This document shows positions 41,894 to 52,237 of a stretch of 64,000 nucleotides of DNA, piece by piece (position 1 is the first letter of the stretch; every line of letters starts with the position of its first letter). The position numbers and the translations under genes are program-made. The stretch comes from SMWD01 sp964629475 (GTDB lineage: Bacteria; Pseudomonadota; Gammaproteobacteria; Steroidobacterales; GCA-2729495): NCBI GenBank assembly GCA_964629475.1, contig CAZVQW010000015.1, positions 1-64,000 on the forward strand. Direction: 5' to 3'. The notes under the pieces are model-generated. The model saw only the letters and a list, made by a program, of their open reading frames with translations, was not told where the DNA came from and did no database searches.

Positions 41894-43036
41894 ATGTTGA
41901 AAACGGCAGACGACAGCTTCGCATTTAGCGCCATCGGCGAAATTATTCAGGATTTACGTGACGGCAAGATGGTCATCATTGTCGATGATGAGGATCGCGA
42001 GAACGAAGGCGACCTGATCATGGCCGCATCGAAAGTCAGGACTGAAGATGTCAATTTCATGGCGCGCTACGGTCGCGGGCTCATATGCCTGACATTGACG
42101 CGCGGACGCTGCCAGCAATTGCGCCTGCCGCTGATGGTGCACGATACCGATGAAAATCAGGCGACGAATTTCACCGTGTCGATCGAGGCGGCCGAGGGCA
42201 TCACGACCGGTATCTCGGCACATGATCGTGCGCGCACCGTGCGCGTGGCGGTGGCGCCGGATGCGCGGCCGGGCGATTTGCGTCAGCCCGGCCATGTTTT
42301 CCCGCTGATGGCCCAGCCCGGTGGTGTATTAACACGTGCCGGTCATACCGAAGCCGGCTGTGATCTGACCAGGCTTGCGGGTTTTGAATCTGCTGCGATG
42401 ATCGTCGAGATTCTGAATGAAGACGGCACGATGGCGCGGCGTCCACAGCTCGAAATTTTTGCTCGCGAGCACCAGTTGAAGATCGGCAGTATTGCCGACC
42501 TGATTCGCTATCGGATCGAAAACGAACAATCCGTCGAGCAAATTTCGCGGCAGACAGTGACCACCGAATTTGGCGAGTTCGAACTCGTCTGTTTCGAGGA
42601 TCATGTCAACCGGAACGTGCACCTGGCTTTGATCAAGGGTGACCTGTCGGCCGGGTCGCCACCGCTGGTTCGGGTTCATTTGCAGAACACGCTCGGTGAT
42701 GTCGTCGGCATTGACAGCCCGCGCCTGGGCTGGCCATTGCGTTCAGCCATGCAACGTGTTGCTAACGCCGGGCATGGCGTAGTTGTGATCCTGCGCCATG
42801 ATGAATCACCGGGTCATCTCGCCGCGGCGATTCGGTCTCTGTCTGAGACCACGGTGCAGGATTTTCCGGCAGGGGCCAACACCGGTACTGCGACTTTACG
42901 CACCTACGGTACCGGCGCACAGATTCTGCGCAGCCTGGGTGTTACAAAAATGCGGGTGTTGAGTGCGCCGAAACACATGCACGGTATTTCCGGCTTCGGC
43001 CTGGAAGTCGTCGAGTATGTCGATGAACCGGACTGA
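41894..43036 (+). CDS. ribBX: DHBP synthase with degenerate GTP cyclohydrolase II domain (RibBX type)
   Basis: The N-terminal half (about residues 10-210) is 3,4-dihydroxy-2-butanone-4-phosphate synthase, with intact [11 protein letters not shown] and [16 protein letters not shown]. The C-terminal half (about 215-380) has the GTP cyclohydrolase II fold, but the three zinc Cys of GECLTGD-x-LRCDC are missing: the corresponding stretch reads [20 protein letters not shown]. Hence only the ribB activity should remain. Such fusions have been called RibBX. A separate GTP cyclohydrolase II must exist elsewhere. The gene is in the riboflavin operon one base after ribE and 66 bases before the ribH ATG. 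Confidence 0.93.
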   Translation: MLKTADDSFAFSAIGEIIQDLRDGKMVIIVDDEDRENEGDLIMAASKVRTEDVNFMARYGRGLICLTLTRGRCQQLRLPLMVHDTDENQATNFTVSIEAAEGITTGISAHDRARTVRVAVAPDARPGDLRQPGHVFPLMAQPGGVLTRAGHTEAGCDLTRLAGFESAAMIVEILNEDGTMARRPQLEIFAREHQLKIGSIADLIRYRIENEQSVEQISRQTVTTEFGEFELVCFEDHVNRNVHLALIKGDLSAGSPPLVRVHLQNTLGDVVGIDSPRLGWPLRSAMQRVANAGHGVVVILRHDESPGHLAAAIRSLSETTVQDFPAGANTGTATLRTYGTGAQILRSLGVTKMRVLSAPKHMHGISGFGLEVVEYVDEPD

Positions 43037-43102
43037 CGATGAGTGGACCCGGAAACGGGTAATGCTCATCGTGAACACAACTACAGAATGACGGGTCGGA
43101 TT

Positions 43103-43570
43103 ATGAGAACAACAGAAGGTCAATTGATCATCCGCGATGAACGCGTTGCAATTATCGCCGCGCGCTTTAACGAGAGTATTGTCGAGCATCTCATCAGTGG
43201 CGCCATCGATGCGCTCAAGCGGCACGGTGCCGGCGATACCCAGTTGCAGCTCATTCATGTGCCCGGCGCGTATGAGTTGCCGCTTGCGGCGCAGCGCCTG
43301 GCGAAGACGCGTCAGGTCGATGCGATCGTTGCATTGGGTGTCGTGATTCGCGGTGCGACGCCACATTTCGATTATGTTTGCAGTGAATGCGCCAGTGGCC
43401 TGAGTCGTGTCAGCCTGGAGCACGATGTGCCGATCGGCTTTGGCGTCTTGACCTGCGACACGATTGAGCAGGCTGTCGAGCGGGCCGGCACTAAGGCCGG
43501 TAACAAGGGTGCCGATGCGGCAATGGCAGCGATCGAGATGATCAGTGTCCTGCAGCAGCTCGGTGACTAG
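43103..43570 (+). CDS. ribH: 6,7-Dimethyl-8-ribityllumazine synthase
   Basis: RibH condenses the ribD product (dephosphorylated) with DHBP to make the riboflavin precursor. The ATG at 43103 is chosen because the family begins M-x-T-I-E-G just before [16 protein letters not shown]; the frame opens 20 codons earlier at a GTG (43043) and has another ATG at 43088. From 43103 it has 155 residues, like E. coli (156). Catalytic and binding residues include [25 protein letters not shown] and the His in [13 protein letters not shown]. nusB follows after 11 bases. Confidence 0.95.
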   Translation: MRTTEGQLIIRDERVAIIAARFNESIVEHLISGAIDALKRHGAGDTQLQLIHVPGAYELPLAAQRLAKTRQVDAIVALGVVIRGATPHFDYVCSECASGLSRVSLEHDVPIGFGVLTCDTIEQAVERAGTKAGNKGADAAMAAIEMISVLQQLGD

Positions 43571-43581
43571 GTAATACGCTG

Positions 43582-43992
43582 ATGACACATGCACAGGGCC
43601 GCCATGGGGCCCGGCGCCTGCTGTTGCAGGCGCTATATCAGGAGCAGATCGCCGGCCACGATCGCGCGGAACTGATCAGGCAATTTTCTTCACGCGATGA
43701 ATTCGCCGCCGCGGACGGCGATTATTTTCGTGTCGTATTAACGGATGTCTTGTCGCGCACCGCTACATTGGATGAGATCCTCGATGATTTGCTGGATCGG
43801 CCGATCGTGCAGCTGGACCCGGTTGAGCACGCGTTGTTATGGATCGGCGTGTCGGAACTGTCGTCGCAAAGCGAGGTGCCGGCTAACGTAATAATCAACG
43901 AAGCGGTCGAACTGGCGAAGGAATTTGGCGGTCAGGACAGTTTCCGCTATATCAACGCGGTATTGGATAAGGCGTCGAAATCTTTGCGCTAG
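43582..43992 (+). CDS. nusB: Transcription antitermination factor NusB
   Basis: NusB with NusE (S10) binds boxA of rRNA transcripts and promotes antitermination. The 136 residues are helical with conserved RRLLLQALYQEQIAG at the start, and VPANVIINEAVELAKEFGGQDSFRYINAVLDK at the end in the usual order. It follows ribH as in E. coli and overlaps no gene. thiL begins 39 bases on. Confidence 0.96.
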   Translation: MTHAQGRHGARRLLLQALYQEQIAGHDRAELIRQFSSRDEFAAADGDYFRVVLTDVLSRTATLDEILDDLLDRPIVQLDPVEHALLWIGVSELSSQSEVPANVIINEAVELAKEFGGQDSFRYINAVLDKASKSLR

Positions 43993-44031
43993 TACGTCAT
44001 CCATATCGCCTTGATGGAGTACCGGTTTTGC

Positions 44032-44976
44032 ATGGATGAGTTTTCGTTAATTGATCAATTTTTCGCGGGGAGAAGTATCGCCCGTAATGATGTCCGGCTT
44101 GGTATCGGTGATGATGCCGCCGTGACGCGGTGCGATCCCGGCTTCGATCTTGTTATTGCGACTGATACGATCTGCGAGGGCACTCACTACCCGCCGGGAA
44201 CCCCGCCGCATGTTCTCGGTCATCGTTGTCTCGCCGTAAATCTAAGTGACCTGGCTGCAATGGGCGCCGAGCCCCTTTGGTGCACACTCGCAATTAGCCT
44301 GCCGGAAGCCGAGCCGGATTGGGTCAGACAATTTGCCGAGGGATTTTTTGCGCTCGCCGATCGCTTCGGTATTGCGTTAATTGGCGGCGACACGGTTTGT
44401 GGCCCGTCGGCGATGACTGTTACGGTTCACGGCCGCGTCAAGCCGGGTGCGGCGATTCGTCGCGACGGTGCACGAGACGGTGATCTGATCTACGTGACCG
44501 GCGCGCCGGGACAGGCCGCCGCCGGCCTGTGCGCATTAACTGCATCCGGCGCAGCCGTGCAAGACCAAAGCTCACCACAGGTGCAGCGTTTCCAGTACCC
44601 GGAGCCGCGTGTCACCCAAGGCCGCGCTCTCTGTGGTCTGGCGACGGCAATGATCGATGTGTCGGATGGCCTGCGGGTCGATGCGACGCGGTTGCTTAAG
44701 GCCAGTGGGCTGGGTGCGGAGATGGACATCGGTGATCTGCCGCTGGATGAGGTCAGGACGAATGATGCACTTGAACTGGCGCTCAACGGCGGCGACGACT
44801 ACGAGTTGTGTTTCTGCATTCCGGCGGCCCGCGAGGCCGAACTTGTGCGACTGGTCGCTACCTGGCCCTGTCGCGTCACGCGGATAGGTACGGCACGCCG
44901 AAGCGCCGACATCGTTTGGCTTAATGACGGACAGCCATGTAATACTGTTGCCGGATCATTTGAACATTTTTCCTGA
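44032..44976 (+). CDS. thiL: Thiamine-monophosphate kinase
   Basis: ThiL phosphorylates thiamine phosphate to the coenzyme thiamine diphosphate. The start is set at 44032 because MDEFSLIDQFF aligns with the E. coli GEFSLI start; the frame also contains TTG and ATG codons at 44011 and 44014, and GGAG lies 12 bases before 44032. The 314 residues carry the ATP/Mg site motifs GIGDDAAV, NLSDLAAMGAEP, GGDTVCGPSAMT and DVSDGLRVD, and the typical ALNGGDDYELCF. A REPIN-like element follows the stop. Confidence 0.95.
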   Translation: MDEFSLIDQFFAGRSIARNDVRLGIGDDAAVTRCDPGFDLVIATDTICEGTHYPPGTPPHVLGHRCLAVNLSDLAAMGAEPLWCTLAISLPEAEPDWVRQFAEGFFALADRFGIALIGGDTVCGPSAMTVTVHGRVKPGAAIRRDGARDGDLIYVTGAPGQAAAGLCALTASGAAVQDQSSPQVQRFQYPEPRVTQGRALCGLATAMIDVSDGLRVDATRLLKASGLGAEMDIGDLPLDEVRTNDALELALNGGDDYELCFCIPAAREAELVRLVATWPCRVTRIGTARRSADIVWLNDGQPCNTVAGSFEHFS

Positions 44977-45018
44977 ATCCCTATGAACCCAGATACACAC
45001 GACAGGGTGGCCCCGGCC

Positions 45019-45088
45019 CGTAGGAGCGGCATCTTGCCGCGATTGGCGCAGTGCTATACCTTGATCGTGGCAAGATGCCGCTCCTACG
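45019..45088. repeat. REPIN-like palindrome, GTAGGAGC head
   Basis: Two 25-base arms (45019-45043 and 45064-45088) match at 24 positions around a 20-base spacer. Each arm folds on itself as GCGGCA-TCT-TGCCGC and carries the GTAGGAGC head. It differs from the element at 38208 by changes that keep each stem paired. Confidence 0.88.
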
Positions 45089-45122
45089 AGAACGTATTCA
45101 CGGTCAATTCTCGTAAACCCGA

Positions 45123-45632
45123 ATGAATCCTGAGATGAACAATGGGCAACCGGAAAACCTGGTTTCGACCGTGATGCGCGATCCGGTGCATTGGTTTGCA
45201 TTCGGCTTCGGGTCCGGCTTGTTGCCGATCGCACCCGGTACCTGGGGTTCGTTTTTTACTGCACTGGTGTTCTGGTGGTTAGCGCCGATAGATGTTTACG
45301 TGCTGCTCGGTATTTCGGCCGTCCTGTTCGTGGCCGGCATCTGGATTTGTGGCACGAGTTCCAGGCGCCTTGGCGTACATGACCACGGTGGAATCGTCTG
45401 GGACGAGGTTGTCGGCATGCTGCTGACGCTGTCGGTTGTCCACTCCGAACCGCAGTGGATTATTGTCGCATTCCTTGCTTTTCGGGTCTTTGATGTATGG
45501 AAGCCCTGGCCGATTCGGGACGTAGATCACGGTCTGTCGGGCGGGCTGGGCATTATGCTTGATGACGTGCTGGCCGCCGGTTATGCGGCACTGGTAACGT
45601 TTATTTTGCAAAGATTTATCGCCGGACTATAG
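45123..45632 (+). CDS. pgpA: Phosphatidylglycerophosphatase A
   Basis: PgpA dephosphorylates phosphatidylglycerol phosphate to phosphatidylglycerol at the inner membrane. The 169 residues include the PgpA signature GFGSGLLPIAPGTWGS, HDHGGIVWDEVVGM and the charged FRVFDVWKPWPIRDVDH. Several hydrophobic helices (about 48-72, 95-118, 140-165) would place it in the membrane. thiL-pgpA adjacency is usual in this class, separated here by the REPIN-like palindrome. Confidence 0.95.
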   Translation: MNPEMNNGQPENLVSTVMRDPVHWFAFGFGSGLLPIAPGTWGSFFTALVFWWLAPIDVYVLLGISAVLFVAGIWICGTSSRRLGVHDHGGIVWDEVVGMLLTLSVVHSEPQWIIVAFLAFRVFDVWKPWPIRDVDHGLSGGLGIMLDDVLAAGYAALVTFILQRFIAGL

Positions 45633-45657
45633 GGACTAAAGCTGGAATTTTTTCATT

Positions 45658-46944
45658 ATGGCAGCGCCCGTATCGCAAAGAGTTCCATCCAGACCAATTC
45701 CCGACAAGATCGGGAAATACGTCATCATCAACAAAATCGGACAGGGTAGTACCGGTACGGTTTACTTGTCTCACGATCCCTATTTTCGGCGCGATGTAGC
45801 CATCAAGGTCTACGATGTCCAGACGGACGAGGATCCGAAAAAGGCCAGGATCGCGCGCAAGATGTTCTTCAACGAGGCCCACATGGTGGGTATGTTGCAG
45901 CACCCGAATATTTTGCCTATTTATGATGCCGGCGAAGAGAAAGACCAGTACTACGTCGTCACTGAAAACATTCAGGGTGCACGGACGCTCGAGGTGTACT
46001 GTCGCCCGGATAATCTGTTGCGCATCGACGATGTCGTCAAGATTATTTATAAGTGTGCCAAGGCACTGCATTATGCGCACAAGCGCGGTGTAATTCATCG
46101 TGATATCAAGCCGGGCAATATCATGCTGACGACAGAGAATGATGTGCGCATCATCGATTTCGGCATTGCAATCCTCAAGGATTCGGACATGTCGCGAATC
46201 GAGGGTCTTGCCGGTTCGCCAAGTTATATGTCGCCGGAACAAATAAAGTCAGCCGAGATATCGCCGGCATCGGATTTATATTCACTCGGTGCGGTCATGT
46301 ATGAACTCGTGACCGGATTTCGGCCCTTCCGCGCCACTTCACTGACGCGGTTGCTTAATCAGATCATCTACGCAACCGCTGCACCGATCCATACATTGCG
46401 TGCCGATGTGCCGGAGGAATTGGAGGAACTCGTATCGGTTGCTTTGCAGAAGGATCCTGCCAAACGCTTTTCCGGAGGCGGTGAACTCGCGAGCGGGTTG
46501 ACAAAGGTTTATCAGGGGCTGCAGAAGCAATACGATCAGATTGACGATCAGGAACGCTTCAATCTGTTACGCCGGTTACGATTCTTTCACGACTTTTCTC
46601 AGACCGAGATATGGGAGCTGCTGCGCGCTAGTGACTGGGGCGAGTTTACCGCCGGGCAAGCGATTGCCCGGGAAGGTGAGATGGATGATCGTTTCTATGT
46701 CATCGTGTCCGGACGGGTATTGATTGAGGCGAGTGAGAATGTTGTTGGCACATTCGATGCAGGTGATTGTTTCGGTGAGGCAAGTTATATCACCGATACG
46801 AAGCGTACATCGACGATCAAGGCGGAAGAAGCGGTCACGGTGTTGAGTGTTAGCGCGACATTGCTCGAACAGGTTTCGACTGAATGCCAGTTGCGGTTTA
46901 ACAAGGTGTTCCTGCGTTCGTTGATTCTCAGGTTGCAGGGTTAA
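45658..46944 (+). CDS. Serine/threonine protein kinase with C-terminal cyclic-nucleotide-binding domain
   Basis: The 428-residue protein has a eukaryote-like kinase domain (about residues 20-280) with glycine loop IGQGSTGTVY, catalytic Lys in VAIKVYD, HRDIKPGN, DFG and the PEQ motif after SPSYMS. A helical linker (about 285-325) leads to a cNMP-binding domain (about 330-425) with EGEMDDRFYVIVSG and a phosphate cassette FGEASYITDTKRTSTIKA. The arrangement suggests a kinase gated by cAMP or a related nucleotide. No transmembrane segment is evident. It lies alone between pgpA and the convergent xseB. Its target may be the FHA protein at 19307-20458, but this is a guess. Confidence 0.9.
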   Translation: MAAPVSQRVPSRPIPDKIGKYVIINKIGQGSTGTVYLSHDPYFRRDVAIKVYDVQTDEDPKKARIARKMFFNEAHMVGMLQHPNILPIYDAGEEKDQYYVVTENIQGARTLEVYCRPDNLLRIDDVVKIIYKCAKALHYAHKRGVIHRDIKPGNIMLTTENDVRIIDFGIAILKDSDMSRIEGLAGSPSYMSPEQIKSAEISPASDLYSLGAVMYELVTGFRPFRATSLTRLLNQIIYATAAPIHTLRADVPEELEELVSVALQKDPAKRFSGGGELASGLTKVYQGLQKQYDQIDDQERFNLLRRLRFFHDFSQTEIWELLRASDWGEFTAGQAIAREGEMDDRFYVIVSGRVLIEASENVVGTFDAGDCFGEASYITDTKRTSTIKAEEAVTVLSVSATLLEQVSTECQLRFNKVFLRSLILRLQG

Positions 46945-46983
46945 TTGATCCGGCGTTGCCGCAACATTCGGGACTAACAGCAG

Positions 46984-47232
46984 TTATTGCCCGTCAAGAT
47001 CCTCCGGAGCGATTTCCTTGAGCTCCGCATTCATCAATACCTGCACCTTCTGCTCGGCATCCGTCAACGCAGCCTGACAATTCCGGCTCAGCTTGACGCC
47101 TTTCTCGAACTGTTTCAGCGAAGCGTCCAGGCTAAGATCACCGCCCTCGAGTTGTTCAACGACCTGCTCGAGATCATGCATCGCCTTTTCCAGGTCGATC
47201 GATGGTTTTTTTGTCGTGGCCACGGGCTTCAT
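46984..47232 (-). CDS. xseB: Exodeoxyribonuclease VII small subunit
   Basis: XseB binds the long helical arm of XseA and is needed for exonuclease VII activity. The 82 residues contain the conserved helices DLEKAMHDLEQVVEQLEGGDLSL and the motif SLKQFEKGVKL, with the usual Cys in NCQAAL. In many gammaproteobacteria xseB precedes ispA and dxs, but here it stands alone, and xseA lies 45 kb away at the other end of the window. Confidence 0.95.
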   Translation of the reverse strand: MKPVATTKKPSIDLEKAMHDLEQVVEQLEGGDLSLDASLKQFEKGVKLSRNCQAALTDAEQKVQVLMNAELKEIAPEDLDGQ

Positions 47233-47324
47233 CCAGTAACAGTAACGATTGCATAGCGTGTCATAGTGGGCGGGCGAGGGTCAACATCGATACAATGCCG
47301 GGCCTATGGCCTGTAACCGGATGT

Positions 47325-47912
47325 ATGGAAGTGGATAAACTGGAGCAAGACGATCTTTATGCTCTCGAGGCCTATGAGAAACACCGGTCCGAGTTTCGTG
47401 CCCGTGTTCTCGAGCACAAGCAACATCGCCGCTTGCAGCTCGGTGACAATATGATCATGATTATTGAAGATCGCCTGACGATGCAATACCAGGTGCAGGA
47501 GATGTTGCGCATCGAAAAAATTTCTACCGAGGCCGGGGTCCTGGAAGAACTTGGAGCCTATAATCCGCTGATTCCTGACGGGTCGAACTGGAAGGCAACG
47601 ATGATGATCGAGTATCCGGAGCTTGATGAGCGCCGCGTTGCACTTGAGCAGTTGCCTGGTATCGAGGACCGGGTCTGGGTCGGGATCGACGGCGTACAGC
47701 GGGTAATGGGTGTTGCCGACGAAGATCTGGATCGAAGTACCGACATCGAGACCTCGGCGGTGCACTTTCTGCGCTTCGAGCTACCGGCCCAGGCCGTACA
47801 GGCATTGAAAGGTGGCGCATCCCTGCTGGTTGGGGTCGACCACCCGCAGTACCAGTGCGAACAGGAAGTTGCCGAGGAAACCCGCGAATCGCTGATTGCA
47901 GATCTCGCTTAA
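47325..47912 (+). CDS. DUF3501 family protein
   Basis: The 195-residue protein (start 47325; the frame opens at 47202 but the upstream codons look non-coding) matches DUF3501: LYALEAYEKHRSEFRARVLEHK, then IIEDRLTMQYQVQEMLRIEKI, and a C-terminal VHFLRFELP. In other genomes the family is usually next to a rubrerythrin or an Fe-S protein; none is present here. No membrane segment or catalytic motif is visible and the function is unknown. The ribosome site is weak. Confidence 0.85.
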   Translation: MEVDKLEQDDLYALEAYEKHRSEFRARVLEHKQHRRLQLGDNMIMIIEDRLTMQYQVQEMLRIEKISTEAGVLEELGAYNPLIPDGSNWKATMMIEYPELDERRVALEQLPGIEDRVWVGIDGVQRVMGVADEDLDRSTDIETSAVHFLRFELPAQAVQALKGGASLLVGVDHPQYQCEQEVAEETRESLIADLA

Positions 47913-48050
47913 ACGCGCGGCATCGCATACCATTCGCAGATTGTGTGCGTCTTGTTGGGTAAGACGCTTTGTTGTTGTACCGGACCGGGTCTGTGAGCGC
48001 TGTGGGGCGTTTTCTGGTCGGCCGGTTGTTGTTGTGCTGAGTCCTGGTGA

Positions 48051-49937
48051 ATGAGTAAATCCTACGACGCCTCGGATATCGAGGTTCTGAGCGGGCTGGA
48101 TCCGGTGCGCCGCCGGCCCGGCATGTATACCGATACGAGTCGGCCGAATCATCTGGCCCATGAGGTCGTCGACAATAGTGTTGACGAGGCGATCTCCGGT
48201 CATTGCAAGCGTATCGATGTCAAACTTTACGCCGACGGCTCACTCGAGGTCAGCGACGACGGTCGCGGCATGCCGGTGGACAAGCACCCGAAGGAAAAGA
48301 TACCCGGTGTCGAACTGATTCTGACGCGCCTGCATGCCGGCGGTAAGTTTTCGGGTAAAAACTACAAATACTCTGGTGGCCTGCACGGTGTCGGCGTTTC
48401 GGTCGTCAATGCATTATCGAAAAATCTCGAGATCTGGATTCGGCGCAATTCGAAGGAATACAACCTGAGCTTCAAGGGGGGCAAGCGGGTCGGCAAGCTC
48501 GAGGTTGTTGGGTCGGTCGGCAAACAGAATACCGGTACGACGATTCGTTTCTGGCCTGATCCAAAATACTTCGATTCCAACAAGTTTTCGCTGCCGCAAC
48601 TCCAGCATGTTTTGCGCGCAAAAGCGGTGCTGTGTCCCGGCCTGAAGATCAAATTCGAGGTCGAAAAGCCGCAACAGAAATTTGAATGGCAGTACGAGGG
48701 CGGGCTCGAACAATATCTTGCCGAATGCCTCGGTGATATTGAGACCTTGCCCGAGGTGCCGTTCGGCGGCAGCATGCGCGGTAGTCGCGAAGAGATCGAC
48801 TGGTCCGTGGTCTGGGTGGCTGATGGTGGGCCGGCGGTCGCCGAATCTTACGTCAACCTCGTGCCTACCGCTCAGGGTGGTACGCACGTCAACGGGTTCC
48901 GTGCCGGTCTGACCGAAGCCGTTCGCGAGTTCTGCGAATTCCGCAACCTCGTGCCACGCGGATTGCGCATTGCGCCGGAAGATGTCTGGGATGGCGTCAG
49001 TTTCATTTTGTCGGTCAAGATTGAAGATCCACAATTCTCCGGACAGACGAAAGAACGGCTGTCATCGCGGGAATGTGCCGCGTTCGTATCGGGCATTATC
49101 AAGGATGAGTTCGGCGCCTGGCTGAATCAGCATCCGGAGTCCGGCGACCTGATCGCGCAGCGCGTGATTGCGGCCGCGCAACGGCGGCTCAAGGCCAACA
49201 AGAAGGTGGTGCGCAAGAAGATTGTCAGTGGCCCCGCGTTACCCGGCAAACTGGCGGACTGTAGCTGTTCTGAGCCGGAACGCAGTGAGTTGTTTCTCGT
49301 TGAGGGCGATTCTGCCGGCGGCTCGGCCAAGCAGGGTCGCGATCGTGAAACGCAGGCGATATTGCCGTTGCGGGGCAAGATTCTGAACACGTGGGAAGTC
49401 GATCAGGGCGAATTGCTTGGTTCGGCGGAGGTCAACAATATCAGCATCGCCATCGGCATCGATCCGGGTGAAGAGGATCTGTCGGCGCTGCGCTATCACA
49501 AGATCTGTATTCTTGCCGATGCAGACTCGGACGGTCTGCATATCGCCACGCTGATCTGTGCATTATTCGCCCGGCATTTCCCTGCGCTGATTCGTGCTGG
49601 GCATGTGTATGTCGCGATGCCGCCGCTCTATCGTATCGATGTCGGCAAGGAAGTGTTTTATGCGCTCGATGAAGGTGAGCGAGAGGGTGTTCTGGATCGT
49701 ATTCGCACTGAAAAGCTCAAAGGAAAAATCAATGTCACGCGTTTCAAAGGTCTCGGCGAGATGAACCCGACCCAATTACGGGAAACGACGATGGCCAGCG
49801 AAACGCGACGACTTGCGCAGCTGACAATTACCGCGGATGACAAGACCGAGCAGATGTTCGACATGTTGCTGGCCAAGAAGCGGGCGAAGGACCGCAAGGC
49901 CTGGTTGCAGTCCAAGGGTAATCTCGCGGAAGTTTGA
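48051..49937 (+). CDS. parE: DNA topoisomerase IV subunit B
   Basis: ParE is the ATPase subunit of topoisomerase IV, which separates linked daughter chromosomes. The 628 residues have a GHKL ATPase domain with [17 protein letters not shown] and [14 protein letters not shown], a transducer domain, and a TOPRIM domain with [15 protein letters not shown]. It lacks the extra insert of gamma-proteobacterial GyrB, which supports ParE rather than GyrB, and parC follows after 16 bases, confirming the assignment. Confidence 0.96.
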   Translation: MSKSYDASDIEVLSGLDPVRRRPGMYTDTSRPNHLAHEVVDNSVDEAISGHCKRIDVKLYADGSLEVSDDGRGMPVDKHPKEKIPGVELILTRLHAGGKFSGKNYKYSGGLHGVGVSVVNALSKNLEIWIRRNSKEYNLSFKGGKRVGKLEVVGSVGKQNTGTTIRFWPDPKYFDSNKFSLPQLQHVLRAKAVLCPGLKIKFEVEKPQQKFEWQYEGGLEQYLAECLGDIETLPEVPFGGSMRGSREEIDWSVVWVADGGPAVAESYVNLVPTAQGGTHVNGFRAGLTEAVREFCEFRNLVPRGLRIAPEDVWDGVSFILSVKIEDPQFSGQTKERLSSRECAAFVSGIIKDEFGAWLNQHPESGDLIAQRVIAAAQRRLKANKKVVRKKIVSGPALPGKLADCSCSEPERSELFLVEGDSAGGSAKQGRDRETQAILPLRGKILNTWEVDQGELLGSAEVNNISIAIGIDPGEEDLSALRYHKICILADADSDGLHIATLICALFARHFPALIRAGHVYVAMPPLYRIDVGKEVFYALDEGEREGVLDRIRTEKLKGKINVTRFKGLGEMNPTQLRETTMASETRRLAQLTITADDKTEQMFDMLLAKKRAKDRKAWLQSKGNLAEV

Positions 49938-49953
49938 AAAAAACAGGAGGGCC

Positions 49954-52236
49954 ATGAGCGTGCAGAATCAACTGGATTTCGAAGGTATCGAGCAGGTGCC
50001 TCTGAAGGAGTTTGCCGAGAAGGCCTACCTCGATTATTCGATGTACGTCATTCTCGATCGCGCCTTGCCGCACCTGGGTGACGGGCTCAAGCCCGTGCAA
50101 CGCCGGATTATTTATGCGATGAGCGAACTCGGCCTCGCGGCTGGTGCTAAGCCGAAGAAGTCGGCACGAACGGTTGGCGACGTTATCGGCAAGTTTCATC
50201 CGCATGGCGATACAGCGTGTTACGAGGCGATGGTGCACATGGCGCAGGAGTTTGCCTACCGCTATCCGATTGTCGACGGGCAGGGCAACTGGGGTTCGTC
50301 CGACGATCCGAAATCGTTCGCAGCCATGCGTTATACGGAGTCGCGGCTGACGCCTTATGCCGATGTTCTGCTGGCCGAGCTCGGGCAGGGCACGGTGGAC
50401 TGGGGGCCGAATTTTGACGGCTCTCTCGATGAGCCGCTGTTATTGCCGGCGCGGTTGCCAAATCTGTTGCTGAACGGCACGACCGGCATCGCCGTCGGCA
50501 TGTCGACCGATTTTCCGCCACATAATGTCAATGAAGTGGTCAGTGCGCTCGTGCGGCTGCTCGAGGAGCCCAAGACGACAATTCGAGCGCTGTGCAAGCA
50601 TATCAAGGGACCGGACTATCCAACCGGTGGCGAGATCATCACGCCGCAGAGCGAGATAATCGAAATCTACAAGACCGGCAACGGTACGCTACGCGCACGC
50701 GCAACGTACGATATCGATGACGGTGAAATCATTATCACGAGCCTGCCTCACCAGGTCTCGGGCAGTCGGGTGCTCGAGCAAATCGCGGCACAGATGCAGG
50801 CGAAGAAACTGCCGATGGTCGCCGACCTGCGCGACGAATCCGATCATGAAAATCCGACCCGCCTCGTGATTTTGCCGAAATCGAATCGCGTTGATATCGA
50901 GACATTGATGGCGCACTTGTTCGCCACGACGGACCTCGAAAAAACGATGCGCATCAACCTGAACGTCATCGGCCTCGATGGGCGACCCGGTGTCCGGAAC
51001 CTGCGTGATCTGCTGGCCGAATGGCTCGAATTTCGGACTATCACCGTCAAGCGTCGTTTGGCGTATCGACTCGCACGCGTCGAGGAGCGTTTGCATATTC
51101 TCGACGGTCGGTTGATCGCGTACCTGAGCATCGACAAGGTCATTAAGATCATTCGCACCGAAGACAAGCCGAAAGCCGTATTGATGAAGCGGTTCAAGCT
51201 GACTGACATCCAGGCCGAAGACATCCTGAACATTCGTCTGCGTCAGTTGGCCAAACTGGAGGAGATCAAGATCCGCGATGAGCAGGCGTCGCTGACTGCC
51301 GAACGTGACGAGCTGGCGAAGATTTTAAAAAGCAAGGTCCGGCTCAAAAACCTGCTGCGTGATGAACTCATCGCGGCAGCCGAGGAACATGGCGACGAAC
51401 GCCGCACGTTGATTGTCGAGCGTACGGCGGCACAAGCGTTGACTGAAGAAGATCTCGTTGGCAGCGAGCCGGTGACCGTTATCCTGTCCGAGCGCGGTTG
51501 GGCACGCGCTGCCAAGGGGCACGATATCGATCCGACCAGTGTCAATTACAAATCGGGGGATGGATTTCTTAGCGCCGCTCGCGGCATGAGTAATCAGCAG
51601 GCGGTATTCGTCGACTCGACCGGCCGTGCGTACAGTATTGCCGCACATTCATTGCCGTCGGCCCGCGGGCAGGGCGAACCGCTGTCCGGCCGGTTGAACC
51701 CTGCCGACGGTGCGACATTTCGCGGCGTCATGACCGGCGACTCCGGTTCGCGATGGCTGGTCGCTTCCGATGCCGGTTACGGCTTCTTCGTGCAACTTGA
51801 ACAGCTCTATTCGCGAAACCGTGCGGGCAAGGCTTGTTTGCGCATTCCGGTTGGCGGGTCGGTTGTCACTCCCGCCCGATTTCCGCACGCTGATTTTCCC
51901 GCCGAAGCCTGGGTCGCGGCCGTCAGTTCGGTCGGCCGGTTGCTTGTCTTTCCAGCCGATGAATTACCGGAGCTCGCGCGCGGCAAAGGCAACAAGATTC
52001 TCGGCATACCGTCTGCGAAGTACAAGGCCGGTGAGGAATGCATGATCGCGATGCAGGTTCTCGGCGCCGATGAGGGTTTGCGGATTATCAGCGGGCAACG
52101 GGCAATGACGCTGAAATGGGAGGATCTTGGACATTACGACGGCAACCGCGGGCGCAGGGGTAATATGCTGCCCAGGGGCTGGCGTAAGGTAGATCGAGTG
52201 TTGCGACTGCCCGTGGAGCCGCCGGCCGAGGAATAA
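49954..52236 (+). CDS. parC: DNA topoisomerase IV subunit A
   Basis: ParC is the cleaving subunit of topoisomerase IV. The start at 49954 follows an AGGAGG by 3 bases and begins [20 protein letters not shown]. The 760 residues include the winged-helix region with the active-site Tyr in [10 protein letters not shown] and a C-terminal beta-propeller with [20 protein letters not shown]. In the quinolone-resistance region [12 protein letters not shown], Thr stands where E. coli has Ser80. A frame extending upstream to 49837 only overlaps parE. It converges on the downstream half of fimV. Confidence 0.96.
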   Translation: MSVQNQLDFEGIEQVPLKEFAEKAYLDYSMYVILDRALPHLGDGLKPVQRRIIYAMSELGLAAGAKPKKSARTVGDVIGKFHPHGDTACYEAMVHMAQEFAYRYPIVDGQGNWGSSDDPKSFAAMRYTESRLTPYADVLLAELGQGTVDWGPNFDGSLDEPLLLPARLPNLLLNGTTGIAVGMSTDFPPHNVNEVVSALVRLLEEPKTTIRALCKHIKGPDYPTGGEIITPQSEIIEIYKTGNGTLRARATYDIDDGEIIITSLPHQVSGSRVLEQIAAQMQAKKLPMVADLRDESDHENPTRLVILPKSNRVDIETLMAHLFATTDLEKTMRINLNVIGLDGRPGVRNLRDLLAEWLEFRTITVKRRLAYRLARVEERLHILDGRLIAYLSIDKVIKIIRTEDKPKAVLMKRFKLTDIQAEDILNIRLRQLAKLEEIKIRDEQASLTAERDELAKILKSKVRLKNLLRDELIAAAEEHGDERRTLIVERTAAQALTEEDLVGSEPVTVILSERGWARAAKGHDIDPTSVNYKSGDGFLSAARGMSNQQAVFVDSTGRAYSIAAHSLPSARGQGEPLSGRLNPADGATFRGVMTGDSGSRWLVASDAGYGFFVQLEQLYSRNRAGKACLRIPVGGSVVTPARFPHADFPAEAWVAAVSSVGRLLVFPADELPELARGKGNKILGIPSAKYKAGEECMIAMQVLGADEGLRIISGQRAMTLKWEDLGHYDGNRGRRGNMLPRGWRKVDRVLRLPVEPPAEE

Positions 52237-52237
52237 A

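Noticed and set aside
42896..43594. 232-residue minus-strand frame over ribBX and ribH
   Set aside because: It is antisense to two certain genes and has no start signal.
45616..46242. 208-residue minus-strand frame over the kinase gene
   Set aside because: It is antisense to the kinase domain, whose motifs are intact.
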